Below, piece by piece: positions 6,748 through 15,929 of a DNA stretch of 45,683 nt. Under the pieces are notes generated by a model. It was not told the DNA's origin. It did no database searches and saw nothing but the letters and a program-made list of their open reading frames with translations. The stretch covers positions 1 through 45,683 of the forward strand of contig NZ_CAKRCF010000025.1 of NCBI RefSeq assembly GCF_934307085.1, written 5' to 3'. A program made the translations under genes and the position numbers. This DNA comes from an uncultured Anaerobutyricum sp. GTDB taxonomy: Bacteria > Bacillota > Clostridia > Lachnospirales > Lachnospiraceae. Position 1 is the first letter of the stretch. Each line of letters starts with the position of its first letter.

Positions 6748-8484
6748 CTAGTTTGTTGTTGCGCGAAGCTGTGCTTTTAATCCAACACGGTTTGTCTTAT
6801 AATGGAAGAATGGTCTTTCTGGAAGCTGAATAATCTGTGCTGGGTACTCAAAATCCTCAAGGGCATCTGCCACATCTTCACGAATATCATCAATTGTATA
6901 GCCATCCTCTAATACAACATATAAATATGGAAGGAAATATCCTTTATTCTCAAAATCTTCATCTACAACAAAGAATGCATCAATGATTCCATCAATTTCG
7001 GCATCGATAATCTTGTTCTCCATATTAAGATCAATCAGTCGACCTCCACCAACTCTGCGGACATCTCCTCTGGTAAGTGCAAACACAATACCATCCTCTG
7101 TCATATATCCAATGTCTCCTGTATGCAACCATATATTACCATCTTCATGCTTCTGAAGAGCCTTTTCCGTTGCTTCCTGTCTATCATAACCAAGCATATT
7201 TCCAAGACCTGTCTTACAAATCTCTCCGAGCTTATTATAACCAACTTCTTTATGTGTACCTGGCTCAAAAATACTCATTACTGTTAATGGCATTGGAATT
7301 CCACTGTTTCCATTACCAATCGGATGCTCTAAACATGGAAGAGTACAATTAGAACCTGCCTCGCTCTGTCCATATCCAATTGAAAGTACTGCCTTACAAT
7401 TATGTGCTTTTAAGAATTCCTGTGCACGACGAATCTGTCCATTATTGAATGCTTCACAACCAACACCTGCTGCAAAAAGATGGGACATATCATAATCTTC
7501 TGGAATTCTGTCACTTCTCATAAGAAGCTCAATAAACATAGGGATTAAAGGCCAGCAGTTTGGACGATATCTCATCATCTCTAAATCGAGATCGTTCACA
7601 TTACAGAACGGATCTAAAATTAATAACTTATTAGAGCATAATGGCACTAAAATCATGGAAACCACTACTGCAATAAGACAAGGTGGCAGATTCGTAAGTA
7701 ACCATGTTGGACGGAAGTCTCCAGCAGAACCATAAAAAGACATCTGAGCGATAATACCAATCATTGTGTACGCAGAATGGATAACCTGCTTAGAAGTTCC
7801 TGTTGATCCACTTGTATAAGCACGGAAAAGCGGACGATTAACATCTTTCTTAACCTCAACCTTTCCTGTATAATTCTTTCCTTTTTCTAAAAATTCTTCC
7901 CATGTCATAACTCCGTCTCCGGAAAGAATTCCATCTGTATAGAAAGAATCAATTTCATGAATGATATGTTCTGGCATCTTATCTTTTTCAGCTGCATGAT
8001 AAGGGCTTAATGAAATAATCGTCTCTACCCCTGCCTGCTTTTTATATTCCTCAACCTCTGCTTTTGGAAGGAAGTCATGTACAAAAATAATCTTAGCGTC
8101 AGCTTCCTTTACTGCATCAACGTTCTCCTGTAATGTATTATCACGGCAAACTAAAGATGCACCTATCTTCTCTGCCGCTAAAAGCATCACGATGAATTCA
8201 GGAACAGAACGGTAAAATACAGGAATCTGATCTCCCTCCTTGATTCCCATGGCACTCATGGATTTTGCTACCATATCTACCTTCATGAAGAAGCGTTCCC
8301 AGGAAATATCTCTTCCATAATAATGCATTGCTACCATATCCATACCTGGACAGTTTGCTTTTAAATACTCATTCAAAGACAGCTCTGGAACCTGTAACTT
8401 TGAAATACTTTCTGGATAATACTTCATCCAAGGGCGGTCAATACTTGGTCTTCCAATAAGTTCTATTTTATGATTTTTTTCCAT
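6748..8484 (-). CDS. AMP-dependent synthetase/ligase (ANL superfamily), substrate unknown
   Basis: A 578-residue adenylate-forming enzyme that would activate a carboxylic acid as acyl-AMP, probably forming an acyl-CoA. The phosphate-binding motif TSGSTGTSK is at 224-232. GYGQSEAGS lies near residue 385, the ATP-ribose Asp motif WLHTGDIGYM near 460 and the hinge region RGDVRRVGGGRLID near 480. A C-terminal lysine (FHYKTNRVG, about 567) may be the acyl-adenylation lysine. No carrier-protein or reductase domain is fused. The ATG at 8484 has AAGGAG 10 nt upstream; the in-frame TTG further up overlaps that site. It is flanked by terminators on both sides, so it is probably monocistronic. The pocket cannot be assigned from sequence alone; a fatty, aromatic or bile acid is possible. 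Confidence 0.85.
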   Translation of the reverse strand: MEKNHKIELIGRPSIDRPWMKYYPESISKLQVPELSLNEYLKANCPGMDMVAMHYYGRDISWERFFMKVDMVAKSMSAMGIKEGDQIPVFYRSVPEFIVMLLAAEKIGASLVCRDNTLQENVDAVKEADAKIIFVHDFLPKAEVEEYKKQAGVETIISLSPYHAAEKDKMPEHIIHEIDSFYTDGILSGDGVMTWEEFLEKGKNYTGKVEVKKDVNRPLFRAYTSGSTGTSKQVIHSAYTMIGIIAQMSFYGSAGDFRPTWLLTNLPPCLIAVVVSMILVPLCSNKLLILDPFCNVNDLDLEMMRYRPNCWPLIPMFIELLMRSDRIPEDYDMSHLFAAGVGCEAFNNGQIRRAQEFLKAHNCKAVLSIGYGQSEAGSNCTLPCLEHPIGNGNSGIPMPLTVMSIFEPGTHKEVGYNKLGEICKTGLGNMLGYDRQEATEKALQKHEDGNIWLHTGDIGYMTEDGIVFALTRGDVRRVGGGRLIDLNMENKIIDAEIDGIIDAFFVVDEDFENKGYFLPYLYVVLEDGYTIDDIREDVADALEDFEYPAQIIQLPERPFFHYKTNRVGLKAQLRATTN

Positions 8485-8579
8485 TTTATATATTCTCCTT
8501 ATCAAGTAGTATTTTTCTTACACTTTATCGTATTTAAGGATACCATACTTTATGAAAAATATTGAGTGATAAAAATGGC

Positions 8580-8620
8580 AAAAAAATGAAAAACGTGATT
8601 AAATAAAATCACGTTTTTCA
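8580..8620 (-). terminator. intrinsic terminator after the XRE regulator
   Basis: Perfect 12-bp stem AAAAACGTGATT (8589-8600) and AATCACGTTTTT (8607-8618), with a T-rich tail on the minus strand (TTTTTTTGCC). Confidence 0.8.
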
Positions 8621-8624
8621 CACT

Positions 8625-10106
8625 TTAAATTTCCTTATCTACTTTTTTAAGAAGCGCCACTGACTGTTTCATATGTTTTAGTATACTTTCTATCTTTCTC
8701 CAATCAGAAATAACTACATCTTCTTCCGAATGACTCCATATTTCCTCAAAAAAACAACGAAACATTTTTTTCGCTATATTTATATTAAGCAATGTCACGT
8801 TATTTTGTATGTTTTTCGAATCTAATCTTAAATAACACAAGTTATTTGATAAAAACAGGCTTGGATTGGCGTTGAATTGAAAATCCATCACAAAATGCCC
8901 ATGTATGATTCGCAGCTCCATCGCATTTTCTTCATGAATAATATTTTGTATGTAAGAAAGACATTGTTCGCGCTGTCTTGTATCTAATAAAATTTTATTA
9001 TTATAAAAGTCAAGTTCTCCACTTATCGCAAACTGACTGAGTGCTGTTTCATATAATAAAATTCTGACATGAGATTTCTTAAGTACTTCTTCAACCAAAA
9101 GATGAATATTCTGCATCTTTTCTCTTTCCGCATCCGAAATATCCAGATATTCCAACAGCTCTTTATGTAATTCTTCTGGAAGGAAATGTTCTGTCATATG
9201 TCCAAGAAGCCAACAAAGATTCTCAGATAACATCTGGGAGATATAGTCTGACCCCTGCAAAAGATTCCTCATTGTACATTTTCGAAACATTAATTCTTCT
9301 CTTGTACAAAGTGTTGCTAAGCGTTGATAAACCGTTTTACACATTTTTTTATCTTCACTAATCGTTACCTGATAACACAAATTGCCCCCCAAAAGCATAC
9401 TCGTAATACAGTAAGCATCTTTTGCACAAAATACAATCTTATCATAGGAATGAATACAGTTGTATATCTTAAAATTAATATGCGTATAATTCGTCAGCAT
9501 ATTAATGATAAAAATACAATCATAAATATAATCTTTCTCCCCTATGTCAAAATTAATTAGTAATGAAAAATGTACTTCTGGAAAATCTCTCTGAAGAATC
9601 TGTGATGCCGTGTCTATCTGTGCAATCTGAAGTCGCACATCATGCTCCATATTTAATAAATCAATCGCAGCAATTACATTCAACGACTTTACCTGACGTA
9701 ATGCCGGATGTGACATTTTTTTAAGGAATTGATATAATGTCAGTTTCGCATAATTTTGCGTTTCCGGAGCAACATCGGCTCCTATTGTTTTTGTCAGGCC
9801 TTTTACGTAAAAATATTCCGCCTCAAGATTATCATAGATTGCCTGCTTCAAATCTTCTGGCACATCAACCTGATATTCAATATATAAAGTCTTTAGTGCA
9901 GCCGGTGTCGCCGATTCCACAATACAATTACTGATTGCATGAAGAATCTGCGCCACACTTTTTTCCGATGGCAATGTTTTTCCATTAATCCACTTACTTA
10001 TGTAAGATACATCATATTGAAGTTCGGCAGCTAGAGTTGCATTCTTTAAATTCACTGTTCCCATCAAGCGTTCTAATAAAATGCTAAACCTATTTTTCTT
10101 TTCCAT
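8625..10106 (-). CDS. XRE/Cro-type helix-turn-helix regulator with large uncharacterised C-terminal region
   Basis: A 493-residue cytoplasmic protein. The first 60 residues form a Cro/C1-type HTH (LAAELQYDVSYISKWINGKTLPSEKSV). The remaining roughly 430 residues match no family I can name. They are predicted alpha/beta and Leu-rich with several Cys and no membrane segment, as expected of a ligand- or protein-sensing module. The ATG at 10106 is preceded by GGTGG at a short distance; a GTG at 10142 would add 12 residues without a better site. It lies between the giant transglutaminase-like gene and the CoA-ligase gene, each separated by a terminator. What it controls is not shown by the sequence; the adjacent ligase, pilus operon or surface protein are candidates. 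Confidence 0.75.
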   Translation of the reverse strand: MEKKNRFSILLERLMGTVNLKNATLAAELQYDVSYISKWINGKTLPSEKSVAQILHAISNCIVESATPAALKTLYIEYQVDVPEDLKQAIYDNLEAEYFYVKGLTKTIGADVAPETQNYAKLTLYQFLKKMSHPALRQVKSLNVIAAIDLLNMEHDVRLQIAQIDTASQILQRDFPEVHFSLLINFDIGEKDYIYDCIFIINMLTNYTHINFKIYNCIHSYDKIVFCAKDAYCITSMLLGGNLCYQVTISEDKKMCKTVYQRLATLCTREELMFRKCTMRNLLQGSDYISQMLSENLCWLLGHMTEHFLPEELHKELLEYLDISDAEREKMQNIHLLVEEVLKKSHVRILLYETALSQFAISGELDFYNNKILLDTRQREQCLSYIQNIIHEENAMELRIIHGHFVMDFQFNANPSLFLSNNLCYLRLDSKNIQNNVTLLNINIAKKMFRCFFEEIWSHSEEDVVISDWRKIESILKHMKQSVALLKKVDKEI

Positions 10107-10164
10107 TTTTCCACCACACGTTAATCCAGTACACAATTTCACTTAGACTAACTCTTCCCTTACA

Positions 10165-10208
10165 CTAAAAAGTGATGCTGAAATAAGAATTTCAACATCA
10201 CTTTTTTA
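10165..10208 (-). terminator. intrinsic terminator after the giant surface protein
   Basis: Near-perfect hairpin with arms 10167-10177 (AAAAAGTGATG) and 10196-10206 (CATCACTTTTT) plus inner TGAAAT/ATTTCA pairing. U runs on both strands suggest bidirectional action. Confidence 0.8.
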
Positions 10209-10244
10209 TTATATTCGTGCTTTAAAAGCGCTCATATATCCTAA

Positions 10245-13200
10245 CTATTTTGCTTTTACAACAACAGTTACTTTCTGAACTTTCTTAGCACATTTTACGG
10301 TAATAACTGCCTTTCCAGCCTTCTTCGCTGTAATCTTTCCAGATTTACTTACAACAGCAACCTTCTTGTTAGATGTTGTAAATGTAACTTTACTAACTAC
10401 AGTGATTGGAGTCTTCGTTGCAGTAAGTTTGTATGTCTTAGGACCCTTCTTAAGGTTTAAGTTAACCTTCTTGGAATTAACAGCAATCTTTTTAAGTTTT
10501 ACTGCTGCCTTCTGAACTTTTACTTTACATTTTGCTGTAGCACCACTCTTCATTGTGATTGTTACTACTGCTGTACCAACTTTCTTCGCTGTAATCTTTC
10601 CAGACTTACTTACAGTTACAACCTTCTTATTAGATGTACTCCATGAAGCAATCTGATCTCCTGGTAATGTTGCTTTAGCAACCTTAATTACGCTTGTAGA
10701 CTTCTTAAGCTGTAATGGAACAGATGTTGCATTTAAAGTAATCTTTGTTGGAGCTACTGTAACAACTGTCTTGATTGTCTTACCACTCTTAACAACGGCT
10801 GTAATCGTTACTTTTACAGCTTTGCCTTTTACAACACCGGCTTTAATAACACCAGCTGTGTTAACAGATACCTTAGATGGATTTGAAGATTTGATGGAAA
10901 CAATGCCATCCTGTTTGTAGTCAGAAACAAGACTTACTTTACCAGACTGTGTTGAGTAAAGGTTGTAAGAAGTTTTTGCAAATTTTGCTTTAGAATCTTT
11001 CTGATCAACTTTTACTTCTTTCTTCACAGGATTTATATATGTCTTTGTTCCTTCTGGAACTGTTGCTATTGCTGTATATGTTACACTTCCTGCTTCTGTA
11101 TATGTTGCATCTTTTCCTTCAGATGTTACTTCACAAGATACTGTTTCAACATGACTTGCATCATTTTTACATGTAAATGTTGCTTCACATGTCATCTTAC
11201 CATCTTTTTCAGTCCACACACCAAATGTTGGTTCGCCATAATCATGACCAAGTGCATTTGTTGTCTTTACTTCCTTTGTATCTGTGTACTCATCACTTCC
11301 ATTAGGATCTTCTTTTACTGTTGCTACATAAACAGCCTTACCATCTTCTGTACATGTTGCATCTGTTGATTTTTCTGCATCCTTAGTTACTGTACATTTT
11401 ACATCTTTTGTATGTGTTTTATCGTTCTCACATGTAAATGTCGCTGTACACTCTTTGCCATCTTCAGACCAGTTGAATGTTGGTTCTCCATACTTATGTC
11501 CTGTTGCTGCGATTGTTGTCTCTTTCTTTTCTGGACATGTGTACTCTTTATCCTTAAATGTACATGTTGCTGTGTAAACAGTCTTTCCAGCTTCTTCACA
11601 TTTTGCATCTGTTGTTTCAGGTGTTACTGTACATTCTACTGTCTGAGTATCATCTTTCTTATCACAAGTAAAGATTGCTTTACATGTCTTATAATCTTCA
11701 GACCATTCATATGTTGGATCCGCACTATAAGTATGACCTGTTGCTTCAATAGGTACTTCTTTTGTATCTGTATGCTTTGTATTATTCTTATCTGTTGCTG
11801 TTGCTGTATAAACTGTCTTACCAGCTTCTGTACATGTTGGCTCTGTTACTTCAGATGTTACTTTACACTTTTCTGCTTCTGTTGCTGGAATCTTACAATT
11901 CTCACATGTGTAAGTTACTGTACATGTATTGTCATCTGCCCACGTAAACTCTGGTTTGTAAACATGCTTTTCAGCTGCTGCTTCTTCTGTAGTAGTAGCT
12001 TCGTACTCGTTATCTCCAACTGTTACTTTAGCTGTGTATATAATCTTTCCACCCTTTTCACAGTCTTCTGCTTCCTTCTTAGAAGTTACTTCTACATCCT
12101 TCTTTGTTTCTAATGTTACATCCTTCTCATCTAAGAAATCTAATTCTTTTCCAACACAGGAATCACAACTAACAGTTACGTTACCTGTCTTCTTATCATC
12201 AGATAAAGATGTAATCTTTCCAGTATATTCGTGACCAGTCTTCAGTCCTTCTGGGATATCTAACTCATCACTATCATCGCTGGAACCAAACATATTTCCG
12301 CTGTTACCACTGCTCTTACGTGGAATAGCCTTCATACATTTTGTACATACGATTGCATCTACAACAATGTTCTTAGCATCGTCTGCGTCACTTTCTTTTG
12401 TATAAGTTTCATCTTTGTACTGGATATAGTGATGTCCTGTTGCCTTAGCGTCTTCTGCTTCGCTTTCCTTCTTGGAATCTGCTTTTACAACACCACATGT
12501 CTTACAACGTTCTTCTGTGAATCCTGCATTCTCACAAGTAGGCTCCACAGTTACTGTCTCATATTCATGAGTATGAGACTCACCAGTTACATCTGACATC
12601 TTCTGAGACTCTACAAAATCTGCACTCCACATGAATTCCTGGTTATCGTTACTTCCACCACGTTTAATAGTATTGCCCTGGAACTTATAATTGCTATACC
12701 CACTATTGTAGTTTGTCTGCTCTGTCTGATACTTATCGACATAACAGTAGTTTGTTGCAATATCTACATTCAGGTTGCCCTGAGAATCAATAGATAAACC
12801 TGCAATTGGATGATTCTCTACTGTATGAAGAGCATCTGCATCATCCTTTGTTGTTACTTTAAAGGTCATTCCTGTAAAGTTATTCTCAATGCCTGTTCCC
12901 ATGTTATCTGCAACAGACTTTACAGTAACTTCATTGTATTCTTTTACTTTTGTAATAGCATTTGTGCTTAAATCATATTTTAAAATCTGATTATCTGCAT
13001 TAAGATATAATGCTCCGCCATAGTAAGCAGATGTATGTGTAAGACCTGGATAAATCTTATCGTTTACATCTTTATCCTTTGTTGCACTTTTTTTAAGAAG
13101 ATCTCCACCTTCTTTTACTGCTCCAGTACCTTTTTCGTAATCAACTAAAACTGTGGCACTGTCAGATGTAGCTGTTGCTGCTGCTGTTCTTGGCAGGGAT

Positions 13201-15002
13201 ACTAACTGGTCTGGCTTCTGATCACTTGTGCTCATACCAGAACTGTATGAAGTTGTATTCTGTACATAGTACCAGTTATCTTTATCAAAGCTGATCGGCC
13301 CCTGTGCATCTGTAAACCAGGCATCTTCATACTTAGTATCTGTTGCCTTATCTGTGTATAAAGTATCAATCTCATCAAAGTTGCCATCAAACTGTTTTGC
13401 TAAACTTGTATGGCTGATTAAGAAGTAGGAATGTGTCATATTACCGTCTGTCTCTACACGGTTACGTCCCATACATTCTACATAAATATCATTATAACAG
13501 GAATCTACATAATACCAGTTATCTACAGAATCATCGGTCTTAACAGCATTAAAATAATGGCTGTTTCTAAATGTCTGGCTTTGACCTAACATCTGTACAT
13601 CAGAACGCCAGAAAATCTTTACAAAGTCAACAATATATGTTGGTTTTGTTTCTGTTGTAGTTTCATCTTTTTTCTCACTGGAAGCATCTCCTGAGGAATC
13701 TTCTCCATCTGCAGCCTGTGTTTCTGTTTCAGCTGCTGAAGAGCTTTTTTCCTTATCTGCCTCGGATGTATCTCCTTTATTCTCTGAAGATGAGTTATCG
13801 TCTTTCTTATCCTGACTGCTGTCAGTTCCATTTACTTCGCTTGCCTTTTTCCATGTCTTTCTGTCTGCTTCTTTATAGATTTCTGGGAATGCACACTGAA
13901 CAAGATATGTATATGCAGAAGAATATCCAGCACAAACACAATTTCTTCTAACTAACGCACCAAAAGCTGTACTTTCAAAAGCTTTCTTAAGATCGCCATT
14001 TAATAACGTATTTCTCAGATATGCAATCTGCTCTTCTGTAGGTGGCTGCTGACCATCATCTGCTAATGCGACAGCTGCTGTCTCTCCCATAGCCTGAATT
14101 GCTTCCTCTGTTGTTTCTGTATCATTCTTCTTATCCTGTTCTTCCTGAATAGCACCCATATCAAAAGTACAGTACTTACCAAGCCAGTCATTTAAGACAA
14201 GTAACTTCTGCTCTCTTGTCATGGAATCATCAATCTGAGCTAAAGCTTCATCTCTTGCTGCAAGTAACTGCTGTCCAAAGAACTGAATACCATACTGCAG
14301 AGTCATCTGATATCCCTGAATGACATCATACATATCTTTATATGTAACCTTAGCATTCGCCGGATTCTCCTCTTCGGGATCCCCTTCTTTATAAATCTTC
14401 TGCTGCATCAGAGATAACAGGGAAGATACTGGACCACCTTTAGAATCCTTGCTTGTAAAGTAAGGAGTAGCAATACCTAAATACTCCTGATTATCTGGTG
14501 ATTCATAGAAAGCCATTAAGTCCTTATAAGCTTGTCCGACTTCTGTCTTTGTCTTACCAGATCCATCATCCTCACCAGCATCATCTGCTGCTAACTCATC
14601 AATCTCTTCAAGTGCATAAGCGTATGTATCATCTTTCTCTACGCTCATAGTAGTTACTTTACCATTCGCATCTGTCTCATAAGTAACATCTACTAAATTA
14701 GTGTCTTTATTCTCTCCTAAAGATTTATCTGTCAGCTTTTCTGCCTTACGCTCTGTCAGATTATACCCGGATAAATCCACCTCATCTGTGTTAGTGTAAA
14801 GTGCTTCCTGAATTGCTGCTTCTGCACTTCCAGCCTTTGGCCGAGCTGCCTTCTTCTCTGCTTCTACCTTTTCGTAAGCTGTTGTAGTTGTGGCATCTTT
14901 TACCGCATCATGAACAGCTGCAAAAGCATCCGCAGGAACCAGGCTTACTGCCATAGAAGCAGTCAGAAAAAGTGCAAATAAATTCTTCACCTGTTTTTTC
15001 AT
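10245..15002 (-). CDS. giant secreted transglutaminase-like protein with Cys-rich repeats and bacterial Ig-like repeats
   Basis: A 1585-residue exported protein with a signal peptide at 1-29 (ADAFAA). A transglutaminase-like papain fold is suggested by Cys357 (CVCAGYS), His482 (NSHYFNAV) and Asp500 (WYYVDSCYND). Between the Cys and His lies an acidic Ser/Asp/Glu/Lys-rich insert (about 385-455), clearly low-complexity. Residues about 805-900 hold CxxC pairs (ERCKTCG, VCTKCM). From about 1040 to 1325 a unit of 65-75 residues recurs, with marks such as ATGHxY, W-x-E/D, C-x-A-x-FTC and CTEAGK. The C-terminus (about 1340-1585) holds Lys-rich Big_2-type Ig domains (VSKSGKITAKK occurs twice). There is no sortase motif or membrane anchor. 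GGGAGAG lies 10 nt before the ATG. Whether the core crosslinks, cleaves or is inactive is unknown. Confidence 0.85.
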   Translation of the reverse strand: MKKQVKNLFALFLTASMAVSLVPADAFAAVHDAVKDATTTTAYEKVEAEKKAARPKAGSAEAAIQEALYTNTDEVDLSGYNLTERKAEKLTDKSLGENKDTNLVDVTYETDANGKVTTMSVEKDDTYAYALEEIDELAADDAGEDDGSGKTKTEVGQAYKDLMAFYESPDNQEYLGIATPYFTSKDSKGGPVSSLLSLMQQKIYKEGDPEEENPANAKVTYKDMYDVIQGYQMTLQYGIQFFGQQLLAARDEALAQIDDSMTREQKLLVLNDWLGKYCTFDMGAIQEEQDKKNDTETTEEAIQAMGETAAVALADDGQQPPTEEQIAYLRNTLLNGDLKKAFESTAFGALVRRNCVCAGYSSAYTYLVQCAFPEIYKEADRKTWKKASEVNGTDSSQDKKDDNSSSENKGDTSEADKEKSSSAAETETQAADGEDSSGDASSEKKDETTTETKPTYIVDFVKIFWRSDVQMLGQSQTFRNSHYFNAVKTDDSVDNWYYVDSCYNDIYVECMGRNRVETDGNMTHSYFLISHTSLAKQFDGNFDEIDTLYTDKATDTKYEDAWFTDAQGPISFDKDNWYYVQNTTSYSSGMSTSDQKPDQLVSLPRTAAATATSDSATVLVDYEKGTGAVKEGGDLLKKSATKDKDVNDKIYPGLTHTSAYYGGALYLNADNQILKYDLSTNAITKVKEYNEVTVKSVADNMGTGIENNFTGMTFKVTTKDDADALHTVENHPIAGLSIDSQGNLNVDIATNYCYVDKYQTEQTNYNSGYSNYKFQGNTIKRGGSNDNQEFMWSADFVESQKMSDVTGESHTHEYETVTVEPTCENAGFTEERCKTCGVVKADSKKESEAEDAKATGHHYIQYKDETYTKESDADDAKNIVVDAIVCTKCMKAIPRKSSGNSGNMFGSSDDSDELDIPEGLKTGHEYTGKITSLSDDKKTGNVTVSCDSCVGKELDFLDEKDVTLETKKDVEVTSKKEAEDCEKGGKIIYTAKVTVGDNEYEATTTEEAAAEKHVYKPEFTWADDNTCTVTYTCENCKIPATEAEKCKVTSEVTEPTCTEAGKTVYTATATDKNNTKHTDTKEVPIEATGHTYSADPTYEWSEDYKTCKAIFTCDKKDDTQTVECTVTPETTDAKCEEAGKTVYTATCTFKDKEYTCPEKKETTIAATGHKYGEPTFNWSEDGKECTATFTCENDKTHTKDVKCTVTKDAEKSTDATCTEDGKAVYVATVKEDPNGSDEYTDTKEVKTTNALGHDYGEPTFGVWTEKDGKMTCEATFTCKNDASHVETVSCEVTSEGKDATYTEAGSVTYTAIATVPEGTKTYINPVKKEVKVDQKDSKAKFAKTSYNLYSTQSGKVSLVSDYKQDGIVSIKSSNPSKVSVNTAGVIKAGVVKGKAVKVTITAVVKSGKTIKTVVTVAPTKITLNATSVPLQLKKSTSVIKVAKATLPGDQIASWSTSNKKVVTVSKSGKITAKKVGTAVVTITMKSGATAKCKVKVQKAAVKLKKIAVNSKKVNLNLKKGPKTYKLTATKTPITVVSKVTFTTSNKKVAVVSKSGKITAKKAGKAVITVKCAKKVQKVTVVVKAK

Positions 15003-15158
15003 ACGTTTCTTTCTCTCCCTTCATTATTTTATATTTCCGAATGCATCCAGCATAGAAATCATCTGCATCCCCTAATATAAATCAATACATCTATATTAAA
15101 CGCTGTAACCTGCCAATGGTAAGTAGCAGAGCGTATAATTTTTAAAATCCCCAAAATC

Positions 15159-15186
15159 TTATTACATTTTTCTTATTATGTGACAA
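15159..15186 (-). promoter_or_regulatory. candidate promoter for the giant surface protein
   Basis: On the minus strand there is a -35 TTGTCA (15181-15186) and a -10 TAATAA (15159-15164) with a 16-bp spacer, giving a leader of about 150 nt. The rest of the 271-nt gap 15003-15273 is AT-rich with one weak inverted repeat (TAATATA and TATATTA near 15073-15098) and no gene; tmRNA is not there. Confidence 0.4.
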
Positions 15187-15273
15187 ACACCTGACAAAGG
15201 TATCTCTTGAGTATCGTACCATTTTTTTCATATATATTCAAGTACATTTTGAATATATTTCCAAAAAATTATT

Positions 15274-15747
15274 TTATCCCAAATTACGAATTTTAAAGTC
15301 TCTTTCTGCCTCTCGCTTTGCATCCTTCTTTGCAATGTCCTGACGCTTATCATATAATTTTTTACCACGGGCAAGACCGATTTCTACCTTTACAAGGCTG
15401 CCTTTGAAATAAACTTTTAATGGCATCAATGTGTATCCCTTCATCTTAATCTGCCCGGCAAGCTTATTAATCTCTGACTTGTGAAGCAGGAGCTTTCTTA
15501 CGCGAAGTGGATCTTTATTAAAAATATTTCCCTTTTCGTAAGGGCTGATATGCATATGGTTAATGAGGATTTCCCCTTTGTTGCTTATTGTTACAAAGGA
15601 TTCTTTGATACTGCATTTGCCCATTCGAAGAGATTTTACTTCTGTTCCATGAAGGGCGATGCCTGCCTCATATTTTTCATCAATAAAATAATCGTGATAT
15701 GCCTTTTTGTTATTGGCAATTAATTTAATACCTTCTGATTTTGCCAT
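15274..15747 (-). CDS. smpB: SsrA-binding protein SmpB
   Basis: A 157-residue RNA-binding protein that delivers tmRNA to stalled ribosomes. The full family pattern is present: N-terminal [31 protein letters not shown], the [11 protein letters not shown] box and the basic tail [12 protein letters not shown]. The ATG at 15747 follows AAAGGGG at 7-8 nt and gives the family's usual length; the frame also runs 14 codons upstream, but that start has no better site. It is 182 nt downstream of rnr in the common Firmicute order secG-rnr-smpB. The usual ssrA gene does not follow; the next gene is the giant surface protein. Confidence 0.96.
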   Translation of the reverse strand: MAKSEGIKLIANNKKAYHDYFIDEKYEAGIALHGTEVKSLRMGKCSIKESFVTISNKGEILINHMHISPYEKGNIFNKDPLRVRKLLLHKSEINKLAGQIKMKGYTLMPLKVYFKGSLVKVEIGLARGKKLYDKRQDIAKKDAKREAERDFKIRNLG

Positions 15748-15929
15748 ATCAATTCCCCTTTCCTGTCTTTTCGGTGGATAACCACTCACTCAATATATGA
15801 ATAAAACTGTATGAATCGTAAATTCTGGCTATCACCGCTATAGATGCTATATTCCTAAGCCTGTTAAATTCATTCTTTTTTCTTTTAGACTTTTATTATA
15901 TTCTTTGCTTCTCTTTTTTAAATTCTGAA

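Noticed and set aside
11412..12113. 233-residue Cys-rich plus-strand ORF
   Set aside because: It is the shadow of the repetitive Cys-bearing part of the giant minus-strand protein; no ribosome-binding site or promoter supports it.
15003..15273. tmRNA (ssrA) gene next to smpB
   Set aside because: The gap is too short (271 nt) and lacks the GGGG-start and TTCGA/CCA-type end of tmRNA.
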